The notes beneath the pieces are model-generated. The model ran no database searches, was not told the origin of the DNA, and worked only from the letters and a program-made list of their open reading frames with translations. 64,000 nucleotides of DNA, taken from the NCBI GenBank assembly GCA_028139135.1, contig JAOINB010000001.1, positions 109,171 to 173,170 on the forward strand, written 5' to 3'. A program made the translations under genes and the position numbers. Position 1 is the stretch's first letter; every line of letters starts with the position of its first letter. The stretch comes from Betaproteobacteria bacterium. GTDB lineage: Bacteria > Pseudomonadota > Gammaproteobacteria > Burkholderiales > Burkholderiaceae_A. Below are positions 34,203 to 44,029 of this stretch, one piece after another.

Positions 34203-36767
34203 CTACTGTGGTAGCATTCTTAAATTACTTATGCCTGATTCTCGTGAAATACGAAGCAACCCATAGAAACCAGCTAATACACTAACGGTTATAGCAACAG
34301 CAACCCCAACAATTACGTATATCCATGAAAAGTCGAAACCAATTTCAGCAAAAATTACATAAAAAATTATGTTGCCTAAAAGTTGTGCAAATACTGAACC
34401 TACGCTACCGGCAAGCGCCCCAATGAACACGAGTTCGATAAATTGAGCCGAAATCAATAGGTGTTTAGAACACCCTAAAATTCGCAACAATGTCATTTCT
34501 TTTTCCCTTTCCTCTTTTAGAGCTAACAACGAAGACCACAGAACTAAGAAAGCTGCAAACACTGAAAAGGAAAAAAACAATTTTATGATATTAACCGCAT
34601 CTTTCAATACTTTTTGAACCTGACCAACAATAATTGACGTATCCACAACTGTAACATTGGGAAACTTTTCAAGTATTAGTTGTTGTATGTTAGCAAAGCC
34701 AGAGCCGTTTTGCTTCAAGCTGTAGTGAAAAGCGGTTATAAATGTTTGGGGTTTATTTTGTAACTTATCAGGTGAAGCAAACATAAAAAAATTCACTTCC
34801 ATTGATTCCCATTTTACTTTTCTAAGACTCGTAACTTGTAAGGTGACTAATTCACCACCTATATCAAAGGTAATCGAATCTGAAAGTTTTATTCCAAGAG
34901 TTTTTGCTATGTCCTGCTCCACAGACAACTCTGTTTTACTACCAGAGAAATTTTTTCCAGATGTTATTTGGTTATACTCCGGAACCATGTTGCCATAAGA
35001 AATATTCATTTCTCGCGATATCAAACGCTTAGCTCTTGTCGATTGATATTTGCTTTTATCAACAGTTGAACCATTAATAGCAATTAACCTTCCCCTCACC
35101 ATAGGGTATAAAGAATGACTTCCAACCAATCCTTCGAGAAACTTTCTAATTTCTATCTTTTGGTCAGGTTGTATATTTAAAAGAAAGAAATTAGGCGCAT
35201 TTTCAGTGGTAATACCGTCCCAAATTTTCAATAACCGTTGTTCAACAAAAGTAGAGCTCACTAAAGAGGATATCGCAAGCCCAAGCACTAATACCTGTAA
35301 AGAAATAGATGTACGTCTACGATTTATACTCCGGAAAAAGTTTTGAAAAACCCACCCTAACTCAAAATTGAAAAAATTATCTTTCCCCTTTTTTATTATA
35401 TTAATAAGCAAAACCGACAGAAAGAAAAAACAAACACCAATTATAATAAAAAATAAAAAAACAACTACTGATAAAAGCAAATCGCCCACACAAAGATACA
35501 ATAAAATAATGAACATAAAAAAAGATAAAAAGAACCTCCCAGTAAATAAAAAAGATCTCACATTTTGTTCCTGAAGAAATTTTTTCCTATATATATCAAT
35601 TACAGGTTGTTTTATGACGCTAGAGAAAAAAGGGTACGAGAACAGAAAAACAAGAATTAAAGTCACAAAGAATATTTGGCAAATATAAAAAGGGTCGACA
35701 ACACTTACATCTGGCAAATTGATATCGGAGTACTTGTTTACATACCAAAAAATCAATTTTTGCAAAACAAACCCGGAGAGCACACTAATCGAAAAGGAAA
35801 TCACAGTCAGTGAACTCAAGATGAGAAGCCACATATTTTTCAAATACTTTTCTGAAGCTCCAAAAACCTTAAGCGTAACTAATGCTTTAGCATGACTCTT
35901 CATAATGTAGCTTGCCGCCATTGAGATGGCAATAGCTCCCAGGACAATCGTAAGCAACGAAATTAATGATAAAAATGACCGAACGCGCTTCAGTGCATCA
36001 CGTAATTCTGGTCGAGCCAACTCAAAAGTTTCAAGGCTTTGCCCTTTTTGAAGATTCTCTCGAGCAAATTTTGTAAATGCCTCTACTTTATTAATTTCAT
36101 CTGAAGCAACCCACAATCTATAGCTAGCTCTGCTACCCGGTTTTAGCAATCCAAGATTGGATAAATCCTCATTTTTTATTAATACTCTAGGAGCGAAATT
36201 TACAAAGGAAAGGCCTCTATCTGGCTCCACTTCAATATACGCTTTTGCGACGAAATCTCTACCGCTCAATTTAAATGTGTCACCCTGACTTATATTTAAC
36301 CTTGAAAGCATCGAAGAGTCTACATAAGCTTCTCCAGGTCTTAACATCGAGGAAGATGATTTTTGTTTTTCGTTGCCTGCGGAAACAATTAAATCTCCTC
36401 TCAGAGGGTATGAATCGGAAACCGCTTTTAACGAGACTAGTACACTCTTTTCTCCGGATGAGGCCATGGTGGGGAATTGAACCCCAACCACAGTGAATAA
36501 GTTCAGTTCTTTAGCTCGTTCCAAAATTGATTCATCGATACGTCGATCAGATAGTATTCTTATATCAGAGGCTAAACTTGCTTTCATATCTTTAGAAATA
36601 GAAAATTCAACTCGGTTTGCTAGAAATTGAATAGAAGTTACACAAGTGATTGAAACAAAAATAGCCAATAAGAAAATTGTATAATTCCCAGCTCGCAAAT
36701 CACGCCAAAAAAATCGGTTAGCAAAAAGCATACCATCCATTAACGTACCAGTTTTTTGAAAAGTCAT
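34203..36767 (-). CDS. Large FtsX-like ABC permease (YbbP type)
   Basis: 854 residues with two FtsX-type permease halves. The first membrane helix is at about 30-50, the first FtsX helix block around 262-380, a hydrophobic middle block around 400-470, and the second FtsX block at about 730-845. Soluble periplasmic domains lie between them, including a MacB-PCD-like region (50-250). This is the plan of YbbP-like proteins. It overlaps the upstream permease stop by four bases (ATGA) and is the last gene of a five-gene export-type operon. Confidence 0.85.
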   Translation of the reverse strand: MTFQKTGTLMDGMLFANRFFWRDLRAGNYTIFLLAIFVSITCVTSIQFLANRVEFSISKDMKASLASDIRILSDRRIDESILERAKELNLFTVVGVQFPTMASSGEKSVLVSLKAVSDSYPLRGDLIVSAGNEKQKSSSSMLRPGEAYVDSSMLSRLNISQGDTFKLSGRDFVAKAYIEVEPDRGLSFVNFAPRVLIKNEDLSNLGLLKPGSRASYRLWVASDEINKVEAFTKFARENLQKGQSLETFELARPELRDALKRVRSFLSLISLLTIVLGAIAISMAASYIMKSHAKALVTLKVFGASEKYLKNMWLLILSSLTVISFSISVLSGFVLQKLIFWYVNKYSDINLPDVSVVDPFYICQIFFVTLILVFLFSYPFFSSVIKQPVIDIYRKKFLQEQNVRSFLFTGRFFLSFFMFIILLYLCVGDLLLSVVVFLFFIIIGVCFFFLSVLLINIIKKGKDNFFNFELGWVFQNFFRSINRRRTSISLQVLVLGLAISSLVSSTFVEQRLLKIWDGITTENAPNFFLLNIQPDQKIEIRKFLEGLVGSHSLYPMVRGRLIAINGSTVDKSKYQSTRAKRLISREMNISYGNMVPEYNQITSGKNFSGSKTELSVEQDIAKTLGIKLSDSITFDIGGELVTLQVTSLRKVKWESMEVNFFMFASPDKLQNKPQTFITAFHYSLKQNGSGFANIQQLILEKFPNVTVVDTSIIVGQVQKVLKDAVNIIKLFFSFSVFAAFLVLWSSLLALKEEREKEMTLLRILGCSKHLLISAQFIELVFIGALAGSVGSVFAQLLGNIIFYVIFAEIGFDFSWIYVIVGVAVAITVSVLAGFYGLLRISRESGISNLRMLPQ

Positions 36768-37927
36768 AATGGCCTTAAAGCATCAGTAATTTTTATCTTC
36801 GTTGCATAAACGGATGGGATTAAGCCGCCTACAATTCCCATAAAAACGGATAACGCCATACCTATTAGCAAAACATATACATCAAAGGAGAAACGAAAAG
36901 CCAATTCCGAAAAGCTTTGAAAATTACTTGTTGAAAACTCGACACCAGAAAAGAGACTTGCCATAAACAACCCTAAAACTCCGGCAAACAACGACAGTAC
37001 AAATGCTTCAAATAAAAATGCCAATAAGATTTGGTATTTAAAAAAACCTAATGCCCTCAATGTTGCTATTTCACTTTTGCGATTCATCACAGCTGCTTGC
37101 ATTGTTATCATTGCACCAATGATTGCTCCAATAGAAAAAATTATAGTCAAAGTAGTTCCCAAAATAGAAATGAAGTTAGAAAGCGCTCTACTAGATTCCT
37201 CATAAAACTGTCTTTCAAATTTCCCATTTAACGGCAAACGTATGTCCTCATCGAGCTGGTTTGCGATTTTTTCTGCATATGATAAATCTTGTAACTGAAA
37301 AAGCACCGTCGAATACGTTTGCCTCTGAAATGCCTGCATTAAAACATCGTTTGATACCCACATCTCTGATTCAAATCCATTATTGTCGGTTTTAAAAAAA
37401 CCGACTATTCTCCATGCCTCTCCGCCGAAGTTAATGCTTTGTCCGATTTCAAGTCCAGCGAATCTTTTGGCGATAGCTCTGCCGACTATGATCTCGTTCG
37501 ACCCCTCTTTGAAAAACCTCCCTCTCGTAATTTCTATATTTTTTCTCAATTTTATTCCAGCTCGCTGTAACCCTCGAATCACGACATTTGACGTTGAGCC
37601 CTGTTTCTTTTCCAAATTAATTAATATTACAGTTTCGAAAGAAACCATCGGATCAGGAGAACTCAAAATTCCCGTAAATTGTGACACTATTGCGGCTTGA
37701 GATTTGGTAATTGAACTTTGCACCTCAGTTCCAGCGCCTCGTCTGGTTACAATCAAATTATCACTTTCACCAGTAGCAACAACGGTCTCCTCAAGCCCTC
37801 TGTTTAACATCACAACCGTACAAAAAACAAATACGACAAGAGCCAACCCCATAATAGTAAAAAAGGTTGTCATTTTACGAACAAACAAGTTTCTAAAGCT
37901 GTAAGTTATTGGAATATTTTTTATCAT
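36764..37927 (-). CDS. ABC transporter permease, FtsX/MacB type (second permease)
   Basis: About 387 residues from ATG 37927 (MIKNIPITYSFRNLFVRKMTTFFTIMGLALVVFVF). One N-terminal helix is followed by a MacB periplasmic core (about 50-235) and three C-terminal helices with the FtsX motif (NRKSEIATLRALGFFKYQILLAFLFEAFVLSLF). A longer frame runs into the previous gene and is rejected. The gap to the upstream permease is 4 bp. Confidence 0.88.
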   Translation of the reverse strand: MIKNIPITYSFRNLFVRKMTTFFTIMGLALVVFVFCTVVMLNRGLEETVVATGESDNLIVTRRGAGTEVQSSITKSQAAIVSQFTGILSSPDPMVSFETVILINLEKKQGSTSNVVIRGLQRAGIKLRKNIEITRGRFFKEGSNEIIVGRAIAKRFAGLEIGQSINFGGEAWRIVGFFKTDNNGFESEMWVSNDVLMQAFQRQTYSTVLFQLQDLSYAEKIANQLDEDIRLPLNGKFERQFYEESSRALSNFISILGTTLTIIFSIGAIIGAMITMQAAVMNRKSEIATLRALGFFKYQILLAFLFEAFVLSLFAGVLGLFMASLFSGVEFSTSNFQSFSELAFRFSFDVYVLLIGMALSVFMGIVGGLIPSVYATKIKITDALRPL

Positions 37928-37931
37928 TTCT

Positions 37932-39086
37932 TTAAGATGCCCGAAGCGCCCGAACAATGTTGACGGTGTTTGCCTTCCATGCCGGAAAGATAGCCGCAAA
38001 GGCGCCGGTTAAAAGTGATAGCAGAACTTGCAACAAGATGGTGGTCTTCGAAATTTCAAATACTGGGAATAACGTTCCTGTAACCGTTCGAAACATTTCC
38101 GCTGCGGGAAATGTCAATGCGATTCCAGTTGTCCCTCCAAACAATGCTAATAAACAAGACTCAAGGGTAATTAACCCACTTAAGAATAATTTGCCGAACC
38201 CAATAGATCTTAGAGTAGCATACTCCCATACTCGTTCTCGCGCAGTCATAATCATCGTATTTGCCATTACAAGCATAATAATGATAATCACAACATATGA
38301 AACAAGTCTAATAGCGACTACAATTGCCTCAGTCATTGCTACAAATCCAAGTTGGAAAGCCTTTTCGGTCTCTGAACGAGTCTCTTTTGGAGAATTAGCA
38401 AAGATATCGTCAATAGACTTAGCAATATTTCCCACTCTATCAATATCATCAACTTCAACGATAAAAACACCTACAGCTTCCTTATCACGAGAAATTCCTC
38501 TTTTTCTTATTTCTTCATTAAGGTAATCCCAATGAAAAAATAGTTGTGCAGTATCCGTACCTTTTGTCTTACCTTCATAGATACCCGCAATAACAAAATC
38601 CCAAACTCCAGGAAATATTTGTCCTTTTAACGTCATAGAATCCCCTGGTTTGAGTTTGTGCTCATCAGCAATTTTTCGCCCAATTAAAACACTTCTCTTG
38701 TCTTTTATGAAAAGTTGTTTCTCTTCATTCGAAACAACATATTCAGGATACATATCCAAATAGCTGCCCGGATCAATAGCAAATTGTGGAAAAAAGTTTT
38801 TAGGCTCTTTATAAATACCACCAAACCATCTTGCCCAGCTTATATTTTGAACGCCTTCAACTTGCTTTATTCTATCTCTGTAAGGTAACGGTAAAGGAAA
38901 CATCAAAGACACTGAACTACGAACAATAAGCCTTGCTGAACTGGCTCCTTCTGCGCCCGCATACCATGAATCCACTACCGTAGATAAAATACCAAATGAC
39001 AGTATTGCAACTGCTACACCCAAAATTGTTAACAGAGATCTGACTGGATATCGAAATAAGTTTTTAAAGGCTAATTTAAATAACAC
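37932..39086 (-). CDS. ABC transporter permease, FtsX/MacB type (first permease)
   Basis: About 384 residues if started at GTG 39086, giving MLFKLAFKNLFRYPVRSLLTILGVAVAI, a typical first helix; GGTGGG lies just upstream. Longer starts (to 39119) would overlap the ATPase gene further. The family signature at the end is ARERVWEYATLRSIGFGKLFLSGLITLESCLLALFGG. It has the same four-helix plan as the next gene, so the pair may act as a heterodimer with the ATPase. Confidence 0.87.
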   Translation of the reverse strand: MLFKLAFKNLFRYPVRSLLTILGVAVAILSFGILSTVVDSWYAGAEGASSARLIVRSSVSLMFPLPLPYRDRIKQVEGVQNISWARWFGGIYKEPKNFFPQFAIDPGSYLDMYPEYVVSNEEKQLFIKDKRSVLIGRKIADEHKLKPGDSMTLKGQIFPGVWDFVIAGIYEGKTKGTDTAQLFFHWDYLNEEIRKRGISRDKEAVGVFIVEVDDIDRVGNIAKSIDDIFANSPKETRSETEKAFQLGFVAMTEAIVVAIRLVSYVVIIIIMLVMANTMIMTARERVWEYATLRSIGFGKLFLSGLITLESCLLALFGGTTGIALTFPAAEMFRTVTGTLFPVFEISKTTILLQVLLSLLTGAFAAIFPAWKANTVNIVRALRAS

Positions 39087-39759
39087 TATTCCCACCAACT
39101 TCCAGCCTTCCCTTTTCAAAATGAACGACTGTTTTAGCCCTAGCAGCAGCTTTTGGATCGTGAGTAACCATTACTACAGTGCGTCCAAATTCTCTGTTAG
39201 TTTCAGCCAGTAACTCCAGTATTTCAGACCCAGCATCTCGATCTAAATCACCAGTCGGTTCATCTGCGACAATAATAGGAGCCTTCGTTACTAATGCTCT
39301 AGCAATTGCGACTCGTTGTTGTTGTCCTCCCGAAAGTTCACCAGGTCTGTGAGTTGATCTGTCATTAAGCCCGACCTGTGAAATGGCATCTAGCGCTTGT
39401 TTCCTCCTTTCTTTCCCATTTACATTTTTTAATTGTAAGGGAAGCTCCACATTTTCTAGCGCAGTTAAAACGGGTATGAGATTGTAAAACTGAAAAATAA
39501 ATCCTATGTTGTCCGCTCTCCATTTTGATAGTTCAGATTCAGAAAGCTTTGTAATATCAATTGAATTCACTGAAATTGACCCCTCATCGGGCCGATCGAT
39601 GCCACCGATTAAATTTAAAAGCGTACTTTTGCCTGACCCGGAAGGTCCCATTAGCGCCAAAAAGTCTCCTCTCTGAATTTGGAATGATATTTTCTCCAAA
39701 ACAGAAACTCTACTCCCTCCTCTTACGTAGCCTTTTGAAATATCCTTTAAATCAATCAT
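39076..39759 (-). CDS. ABC transporter ATP-binding protein, LolD/MacB type
   Basis: 227 residues. Walker A GPSGSGKSTLLN is near 38-49, the Q-loop FQFYNLIPVLTALENVELPL near 88-107, signature LSGGQQQRVAIARAL near 142-156, and Walker B IIVADEPTGDLD near 161-172. These are the hallmarks of the MacB/LolD/FtsE branch, whose members work with FtsX-type permeases in mechanotransmission rather than classic import. It overlaps the adaptor gene by eight bases. Confidence 0.93.
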   Translation of the reverse strand: MIDLKDISKGYVRGGSRVSVLEKISFQIQRGDFLALMGPSGSGKSTLLNLIGGIDRPDEGSISVNSIDITKLSESELSKWRADNIGFIFQFYNLIPVLTALENVELPLQLKNVNGKERRKQALDAISQVGLNDRSTHRPGELSGGQQQRVAIARALVTKAPIIVADEPTGDLDRDAGSEILELLAETNREFGRTVVMVTHDPKAAARAKTVVHFEKGRLEVGGNSVI

Positions 39760-40858
39760 TTATAATCTTTACCGACATTCCATCACGAAGTTTGGTGGTG
39801 GGGTTAATAACAATTAGATCATTAACCCGGACATTTTCAACAATAATGAGATCCGACCCAATGAAACGAGGATTTGCTATTTCCCGACGACTTAAAATAC
39901 CCTCGTCATGTGTAAAGAAATAAAACTTATCATTTACTCGTAACAGGGCTTCCTTCGAAATTGCTAACTTAGGGCTGGTTGAGGAGCGATTTAACCTCCC
40001 TTCTAAAAATGCGACTTTGGCTGACATGTCGGGTAAAATCCGGTCATCCATTTTGAGAAATCCTACTTTAATCATCCGAGTAGCTTTCGACCTGTCTATT
40101 GTTGGAACCATTCTCACGACTCTTCCGAAAAATATCTCATTATCAAAAGCGTCTAAACGGACTACTACGTCTTGTCCCACATAAATTTTAGAAACGTTAG
40201 ATTCAGATACGTCAACTTCTACCTCGAGGGTCCGCATGTCTGCTATGGTTACGACGGCTCCCTTTGTATCCGCAGCTGCGGAAAAGGGAGTAATGTTATC
40301 TCCAACATCTGCATTTTTGGTCAAAACAACGGCGTCAAACGGCGCCCGAATCTCAGATTGCGCCAAATCTGCTTTACTTATCTCCAATGCCGCCTCTGAA
40401 GCTCTCAATGAAGCCATGGCTTTAGCCATTCTTGCAAAACTCTGGTCATAAGACGCTTCCGAGACATAGTCTTTTGCTAGCAGTTTCTTTGCTCTTTCAA
40501 AAAATCGTTTAGCCTCATCAACCTCCGCCTGCGCAAGTACTACTTTGCTCTTGTCAAATAATAATTTAGCTTTTAAATCATCACTTTCAATCAAAGCGAC
40601 AAGGTCACCTTTGTTGACGCGCGATCCTTCAACAACCCCTAACCACTCGAGTCTTCCGGTTGCTTTTGAAGAAAGCGATGCTTTCCGCTGCGCCACAACA
40701 TAACCACTAGAATTTAGCAGGGTTTGCCCCTGATATGGATAAATACTGATAACAGGCGCAGTGATTACAGATGGAGTTACAATAATGTAACTAACTAAGA
40801 GCACTATAAAAACAATGCCTGTGATAACAACGGATAACAATTTTTTGCTCATTAACAT
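39752..40858 (-). CDS. Periplasmic adaptor subunit (MacA/HlyD type)
   Basis: 368 residues from ATG 40858; a second ATG at 40852 is equally possible. It has an N-terminal membrane helix (about 8-30) and a lipoyl half-motif SSKATGRLEWLGVVEGSRVNKGDLVALIESDD (62-93). A coiled-coil hairpin spans about 95-160, and the second lipoyl half is SEIRAPFDAVVLTKNADVGD (near 170-189). Beta-barrel and membrane-proximal regions follow. It links the ABC permeases to an outer-membrane channel. The operon encodes no TolC. Confidence 0.9.
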   Translation of the reverse strand: MLMSKKLLSVVITGIVFIVLLVSYIIVTPSVITAPVISIYPYQGQTLLNSSGYVVAQRKASLSSKATGRLEWLGVVEGSRVNKGDLVALIESDDLKAKLLFDKSKVVLAQAEVDEAKRFFERAKKLLAKDYVSEASYDQSFARMAKAMASLRASEAALEISKADLAQSEIRAPFDAVVLTKNADVGDNITPFSAAADTKGAVVTIADMRTLEVEVDVSESNVSKIYVGQDVVVRLDAFDNEIFFGRVVRMVPTIDRSKATRMIKVGFLKMDDRILPDMSAKVAFLEGRLNRSSTSPKLAISKEALLRVNDKFYFFTHDEGILSRREIANPRFIGSDLIIVENVRVNDLIVINPTTKLRDGMSVKIIND

Positions 40859-40989
40859 ACCAAAATGTTAAAGTATGACGTATTGTATTTGTCAGAAAAT
40901 TACCTGTTTTGTTCAATTAATCTTTCTTAATAGTATTATTTTGCGGTAGTTTTAGGATTTTAATTCTTGTTCCCGTAAACTGTTTATTT

Positions 40990-41700
40990 ATGAGTAATTA
41001 TATTGAAAATTCATGGATAGATATCAAGAGTGCATGCGGCGGCTCCTTCGGTGCCTACGTTAGTTTGCCTCCTGCAGGTTTTGGACCAGGACTTCTAGTA
41101 ATTCAAGAAATATTTGGTGTTAACGACCACATTAAAAATGTCTGCGATCAATATGCCCTTGACGGTTTTGTGGCTGTCGCGCCAGATGTATTCTGGAGGC
41201 AGGAGCCTCAGATTGAGCTATCTTATGACTCTGCGGCAATTGCAAAAGGCGTTCGATTGTTTGACGGGCTCAATATAGATATTGCTGCTGCTGATCTCCA
41301 ACGAGCCGTTGAAGCAATCAGACACATACCCTCTTGTACTGGGAAAGTCGGCGCTATCGGGTTTTGCATGGGTGGGTTGCTAGCTTTTGTTAGCGCCGCG
41401 CGAGCCGGCGTTGAATCGTCTGTAATTTATTACGGAACAAGGTTAGATCATTATCTTGACCTTGTACACGATATTACTTGCCCTCTCCTATTTCACTTTG
41501 CAAGCGATGATAAACACATTTCAACCCAGGCGGTAAAAAAAGTAAAAATGTCACTTACCGGAAAAGATAATTGTAGAGTAATCGTACACAAAAATAGTGG
41601 TCACGGATTTAATTGTTGGCATAGGGATAGTTGGAACCAAAGCGCCGCAGCCACTGCAAGAGGGCAATCGCTTGTGCATTTGATGGAAACCCTGAGCTAA
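40990..41700 (+). CDS. Dienelactone hydrolase family protein
   Basis: 236 residues, alpha/beta hydrolase fold. The triad is visible: C126 in IGFCMGG, D173 in FASDDKH and H205 in SGHGFNCW. E40 in IQEIFGVN is the residue that tunes the Cys in the well-known enzyme. No signal peptide is seen. Family members open lactone rings in aromatic breakdown, but many act on other esters, and no aromatic-pathway genes are near. It is divergent from the MacA-like gene with 131 bp between them. Confidence 0.88.
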   Translation: MSNYIENSWIDIKSACGGSFGAYVSLPPAGFGPGLLVIQEIFGVNDHIKNVCDQYALDGFVAVAPDVFWRQEPQIELSYDSAAIAKGVRLFDGLNIDIAAADLQRAVEAIRHIPSCTGKVGAIGFCMGGLLAFVSAARAGVESSVIYYGTRLDHYLDLVHDITCPLLFHFASDDKHISTQAVKKVKMSLTGKDNCRVIVHKNSGHGFNCWHRDSWNQSAAATARGQSLVHLMETLS

Positions 41701-41894
41701 AACTTAAACGCAGACCTACTCAAGGATAAAATAATTATAAAATTGTCGGACTCTAATTTTAAAAACAATTAAAAAAAGATAAGGTAAACATCAATTACTA
41801 TTAAAATCACCAGAACAAACACGGACAACTTGTATAGTTTTCTGAGACTCTGTTGATTCATCGAATTGAAAAGTGCTCTGCGATCGGCATTAGA

Positions 41895-41971
41895 TGGTAG
41901 CGGGGGAAGGATTCGAACCTCCGACCTTCGGGTTATGAGCCCGACGAGCTGCCAGACTGCTCCACCCCGCG
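41895..41971 (-). tRNA. Initiator tRNA-fMet (CAT anticodon)
   Basis: 77 nt including an encoded 3' CCA. The anticodon CAT is at 41935-41937. Three G-C pairs (GGG/CCC) stack under the anticodon loop, and position 1 (C) faces T72, so the top of the acceptor stem is unpaired; both are marks of an initiator tRNA. The D-arm (GAGCAGTCTGGCAGCTC) and the T-arm with GGTTCGAATCC are normal. No other tRNA was found in the window. Confidence 0.95.
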
Positions 41972-42015
41972 TCGTAGTTTCATTGTATGTATAGTATAAA
42001 GTATAATTTAAGGGG

Positions 42016-42603
42016 ATGGCGCAACATGTTGCTAATTGTATGATTAAAGATGAGGAAAGAGTTGTGTTTTGTTCTAAATGCGGCGCCAAACTTAAAATGA
42101 AAATTCCAGAAGAAGATAATCGCGTCAGGGGTGTCTGCGGGTCGTGCAATACTATTCATTATGAAAATCCAAAAATAATCGTTGGTTCTGTCACCACATA
42201 CAAAAATCAGGTCTTACTATGCCGACGAGCGATAGAACCAAAGTTTGGATTTTGGACTCTACCTGCGGGTTACATGGAGCTTAATGAGTCAACCAGTGAA
42301 GGAGCTATGCGAGAGACAGTTGAGGAATCGGGTGCGAATATCACATTAAAAAGGCTTTTTGCTATTTATGATTTGCCATTTTTAAATCAGGTCCACATAT
42401 TTTTTCTCGCGGAAATGAATAGTCCCAAACTTGACCCAGGTTCCGAAACTCTGGAAGCGCGTTTGTTTAGAGTGAATGAAATTCCATGGTCTGAGTTAGC
42501 ATTCAAAACTGTTGGAAGAACTCTAGAATTTTTCATAAAAAAAGACAAATACAACCAAAACCATGTTCATACCAGCCTCTTCTCACTAGGGGAAAAATCA
42601 TGA
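42016..42603 (+). CDS. Nudix hydrolase with N-terminal zinc ribbon
   Basis: 195 residues. The zinc ribbon has two Cys pairs (FCSKCGAKL and VCGSCNTIHY). The Nudix box is GYMELNESTSEGAMRETVEESGA, with all its Glu and Arg residues. This combination resembles small NudC-like or ADP-ribose/FAD-type pyrophosphatases; the substrate is not clear. The ATG at 42016 follows AAGGGG with no gap; a second ATG at 42040 has no ribosome site. It is followed by aat with a four-base overlap. Confidence 0.87.
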   Translation: MAQHVANCMIKDEERVVFCSKCGAKLKMKIPEEDNRVRGVCGSCNTIHYENPKIIVGSVTTYKNQVLLCRRAIEPKFGFWTLPAGYMELNESTSEGAMRETVEESGANITLKRLFAIYDLPFLNQVHIFFLAEMNSPKLDPGSETLEARLFRVNEIPWSELAFKTVGRTLEFFIKKDKYNQNHVHTSLFSLGEKS

Positions 42604-43331
42604 AACCATCTTCAATACCCTGGATAGATCAGGAATTTGAAAATAGTGTTTTTGACTTTGAACTAATTACAAGTGTTAGCTCGGAAATCCCTATAGCAGC
42701 TAGTTGTTATTTGAATTCAAAAATTTTACTTAACGCGTACCGTAACGGAGTTTTCCCATGGTCAGGACCCTACCAACCAATTCTTTGGTGGAGACCAGAT
42801 CCTCGTATGATTCTTCAAACTAATAAAATCAAAGTTTCAAATTCGTTGCGTAAAAATATTAAGCAATACCTAAGGAATGACCTAAAAATAAGTACAAACA
42901 AATGCTTTCGAGCGGTCATGCAGGCTTGCGCGGAACCAAGAGATACAAGACAAGGTACCTGGATTACTAAAGATATCGTATCTGCCTATGAGGAGTTAAA
43001 TCGAATAGGCTATGCTCACAGTATTGAGGTTTGGACGGAAAATAAACTCGTTGGAGGTTTATACTTAGTTTCCATCGGTAAAATGGTTTTCGGAGAGAGT
43101 ATGTTTTTTCGGAAGGCAAATGTTTCCAAAATTGCTCTGGTAGCTCTCGCAAAATGGTTACAAAAGCACGGCGGGAAAATTATTGACTGTCAGCAGGAAA
43201 CTAATCATCTAGCATCCATGGGTGCCTCCCCTGTTAGCAATATAGAATTCATGGAAGAGATGAGGTCGATGGTTGAAAACCCGGCATTACCATGGACATT
43301 TGATCCTGTTTCTGAAGAATTATTAAAATGA
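42600..43331 (+). CDS. aat: Leucyl/phenylalanyl-tRNA-protein transferase (Aat)
   Basis: 243 residues. It attaches Leu or Phe to proteins with N-terminal Arg or Lys, marking them for ClpS/ClpAP. Signatures are AYRNGVFPWSGPYQPILWWRPDPRMIL (near 46-72), AEPRDTRQGTWITKDIVSAYEELNRIGYAHSIE (near 110-142) and GGLYLVSIGKMVFGESMF. Length is normal for the family. It overlaps the Nudix gene and bpt by four bases on each side. Confidence 0.95.
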   Translation: MKPSSIPWIDQEFENSVFDFELITSVSSEIPIAASCYLNSKILLNAYRNGVFPWSGPYQPILWWRPDPRMILQTNKIKVSNSLRKNIKQYLRNDLKISTNKCFRAVMQACAEPRDTRQGTWITKDIVSAYEELNRIGYAHSIEVWTENKLVGGLYLVSIGKMVFGESMFFRKANVSKIALVALAKWLQKHGGKIIDCQQETNHLASMGASPVSNIEFMEEMRSMVENPALPWTFDPVSEELLK

Positions 43332-44029
43332 AAATAACGAAAACGAAACCGTACCAATGTAGCTACTTAAAAAATGAAATAGCAAAAGTAGAGATTGCAC
43401 AACTACCTAAGGTTTTATCACAAAAAAAGTTTTCTCACCTTATCGCTTCCGGTTATCGAAGAAGTGGTAATTACACATACAGGCCAATTTGTGAAAACTG
43501 CTCCAAATGTCTACCAATTCGGATTCCTGCACAAAGATTTTTACCCAACAAAACTCAAAAGAAGACATATAGAAGATTGAAATCTGCTCTTACTGCTGAG
43601 ATTTCTCCGTTAAACTACTCGGAGGCAGCTTTTCTACTTTTTGAAAATTACCAACGGATCAGACATCCAGAAACATTTGAAACTTTAAATACCCGAGACA
43701 TATTCGAAAATTTGTTACTTAGATCCTGCACGGATAGCAAACTGATTTATTATTATGATACTGCGGATAGACTGAGATTAGTATCCGTAATAGACCTTCT
43801 CACCGATGGAATTTCTTCGGTTTATACTTTTTATGACACTAAGGATTTAAACCATTCATTCGGAACATATGCCATTCTTTGGCAAATAGAAGAGTGTAAA
43901 CGACAACGTAAAAACTATCTTTACCTAGGATATTTTATAGAAGAATGTAACCGAATGAAGTATAAAACAAAGTTTAAACCATATGAAATATGTATTGGTG
44001 ATAATTGGAAAAAGATTGATGAGTATTGA
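43328..44029 (+). CDS. bpt: Aspartate/glutamate leucyltransferase (Bpt)
   Basis: 233 residues. It adds Leu to proteins with N-terminal Asp or Glu, the partner N-degron branch to aat. Family blocks are SGYRRSGNYTYRPICENCSKCLPIRIP (near 37-63), with the N-terminal Cys cluster used by arginyl/leucyl transferases, and GTYAILWQIEECKRQRKNYLYLGYFIEECNRMKYKTKFKP (near 178-217). The end overlaps pyrD by 11 bp. Confidence 0.94.
   Translation: MKITKTKPYQCSYLKNEIAKVEIAQLPKVLSQKKFSHLIASGYRRSGNYTYRPICENCSKCLPIRIPAQRFLPNKTQKKTYRRLKSALTAEISPLNYSEAAFLLFENYQRIRHPETFETLNTRDIFENLLLRSCTDSKLIYYYDTADRLRLVSVIDLLTDGISSVYTFYDTKDLNHSFGTYAILWQIEECKRQRKNYLYLGYFIEECNRMKYKTKFKPYEICIGDNWKKIDEY

Noticed and set aside
37957-38526. 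189-codon open frame on the plus strand
   Set aside because: It is antisense to a well-supported FtsX-type permease and is low-complexity (Thr/Ile/Ser-rich), as expected of a reverse frame.
41769-42149. 126-codon open frame on the minus strand
   Set aside because: It runs straight through the initiator tRNA gene and into the Nudix gene; its start has no support.
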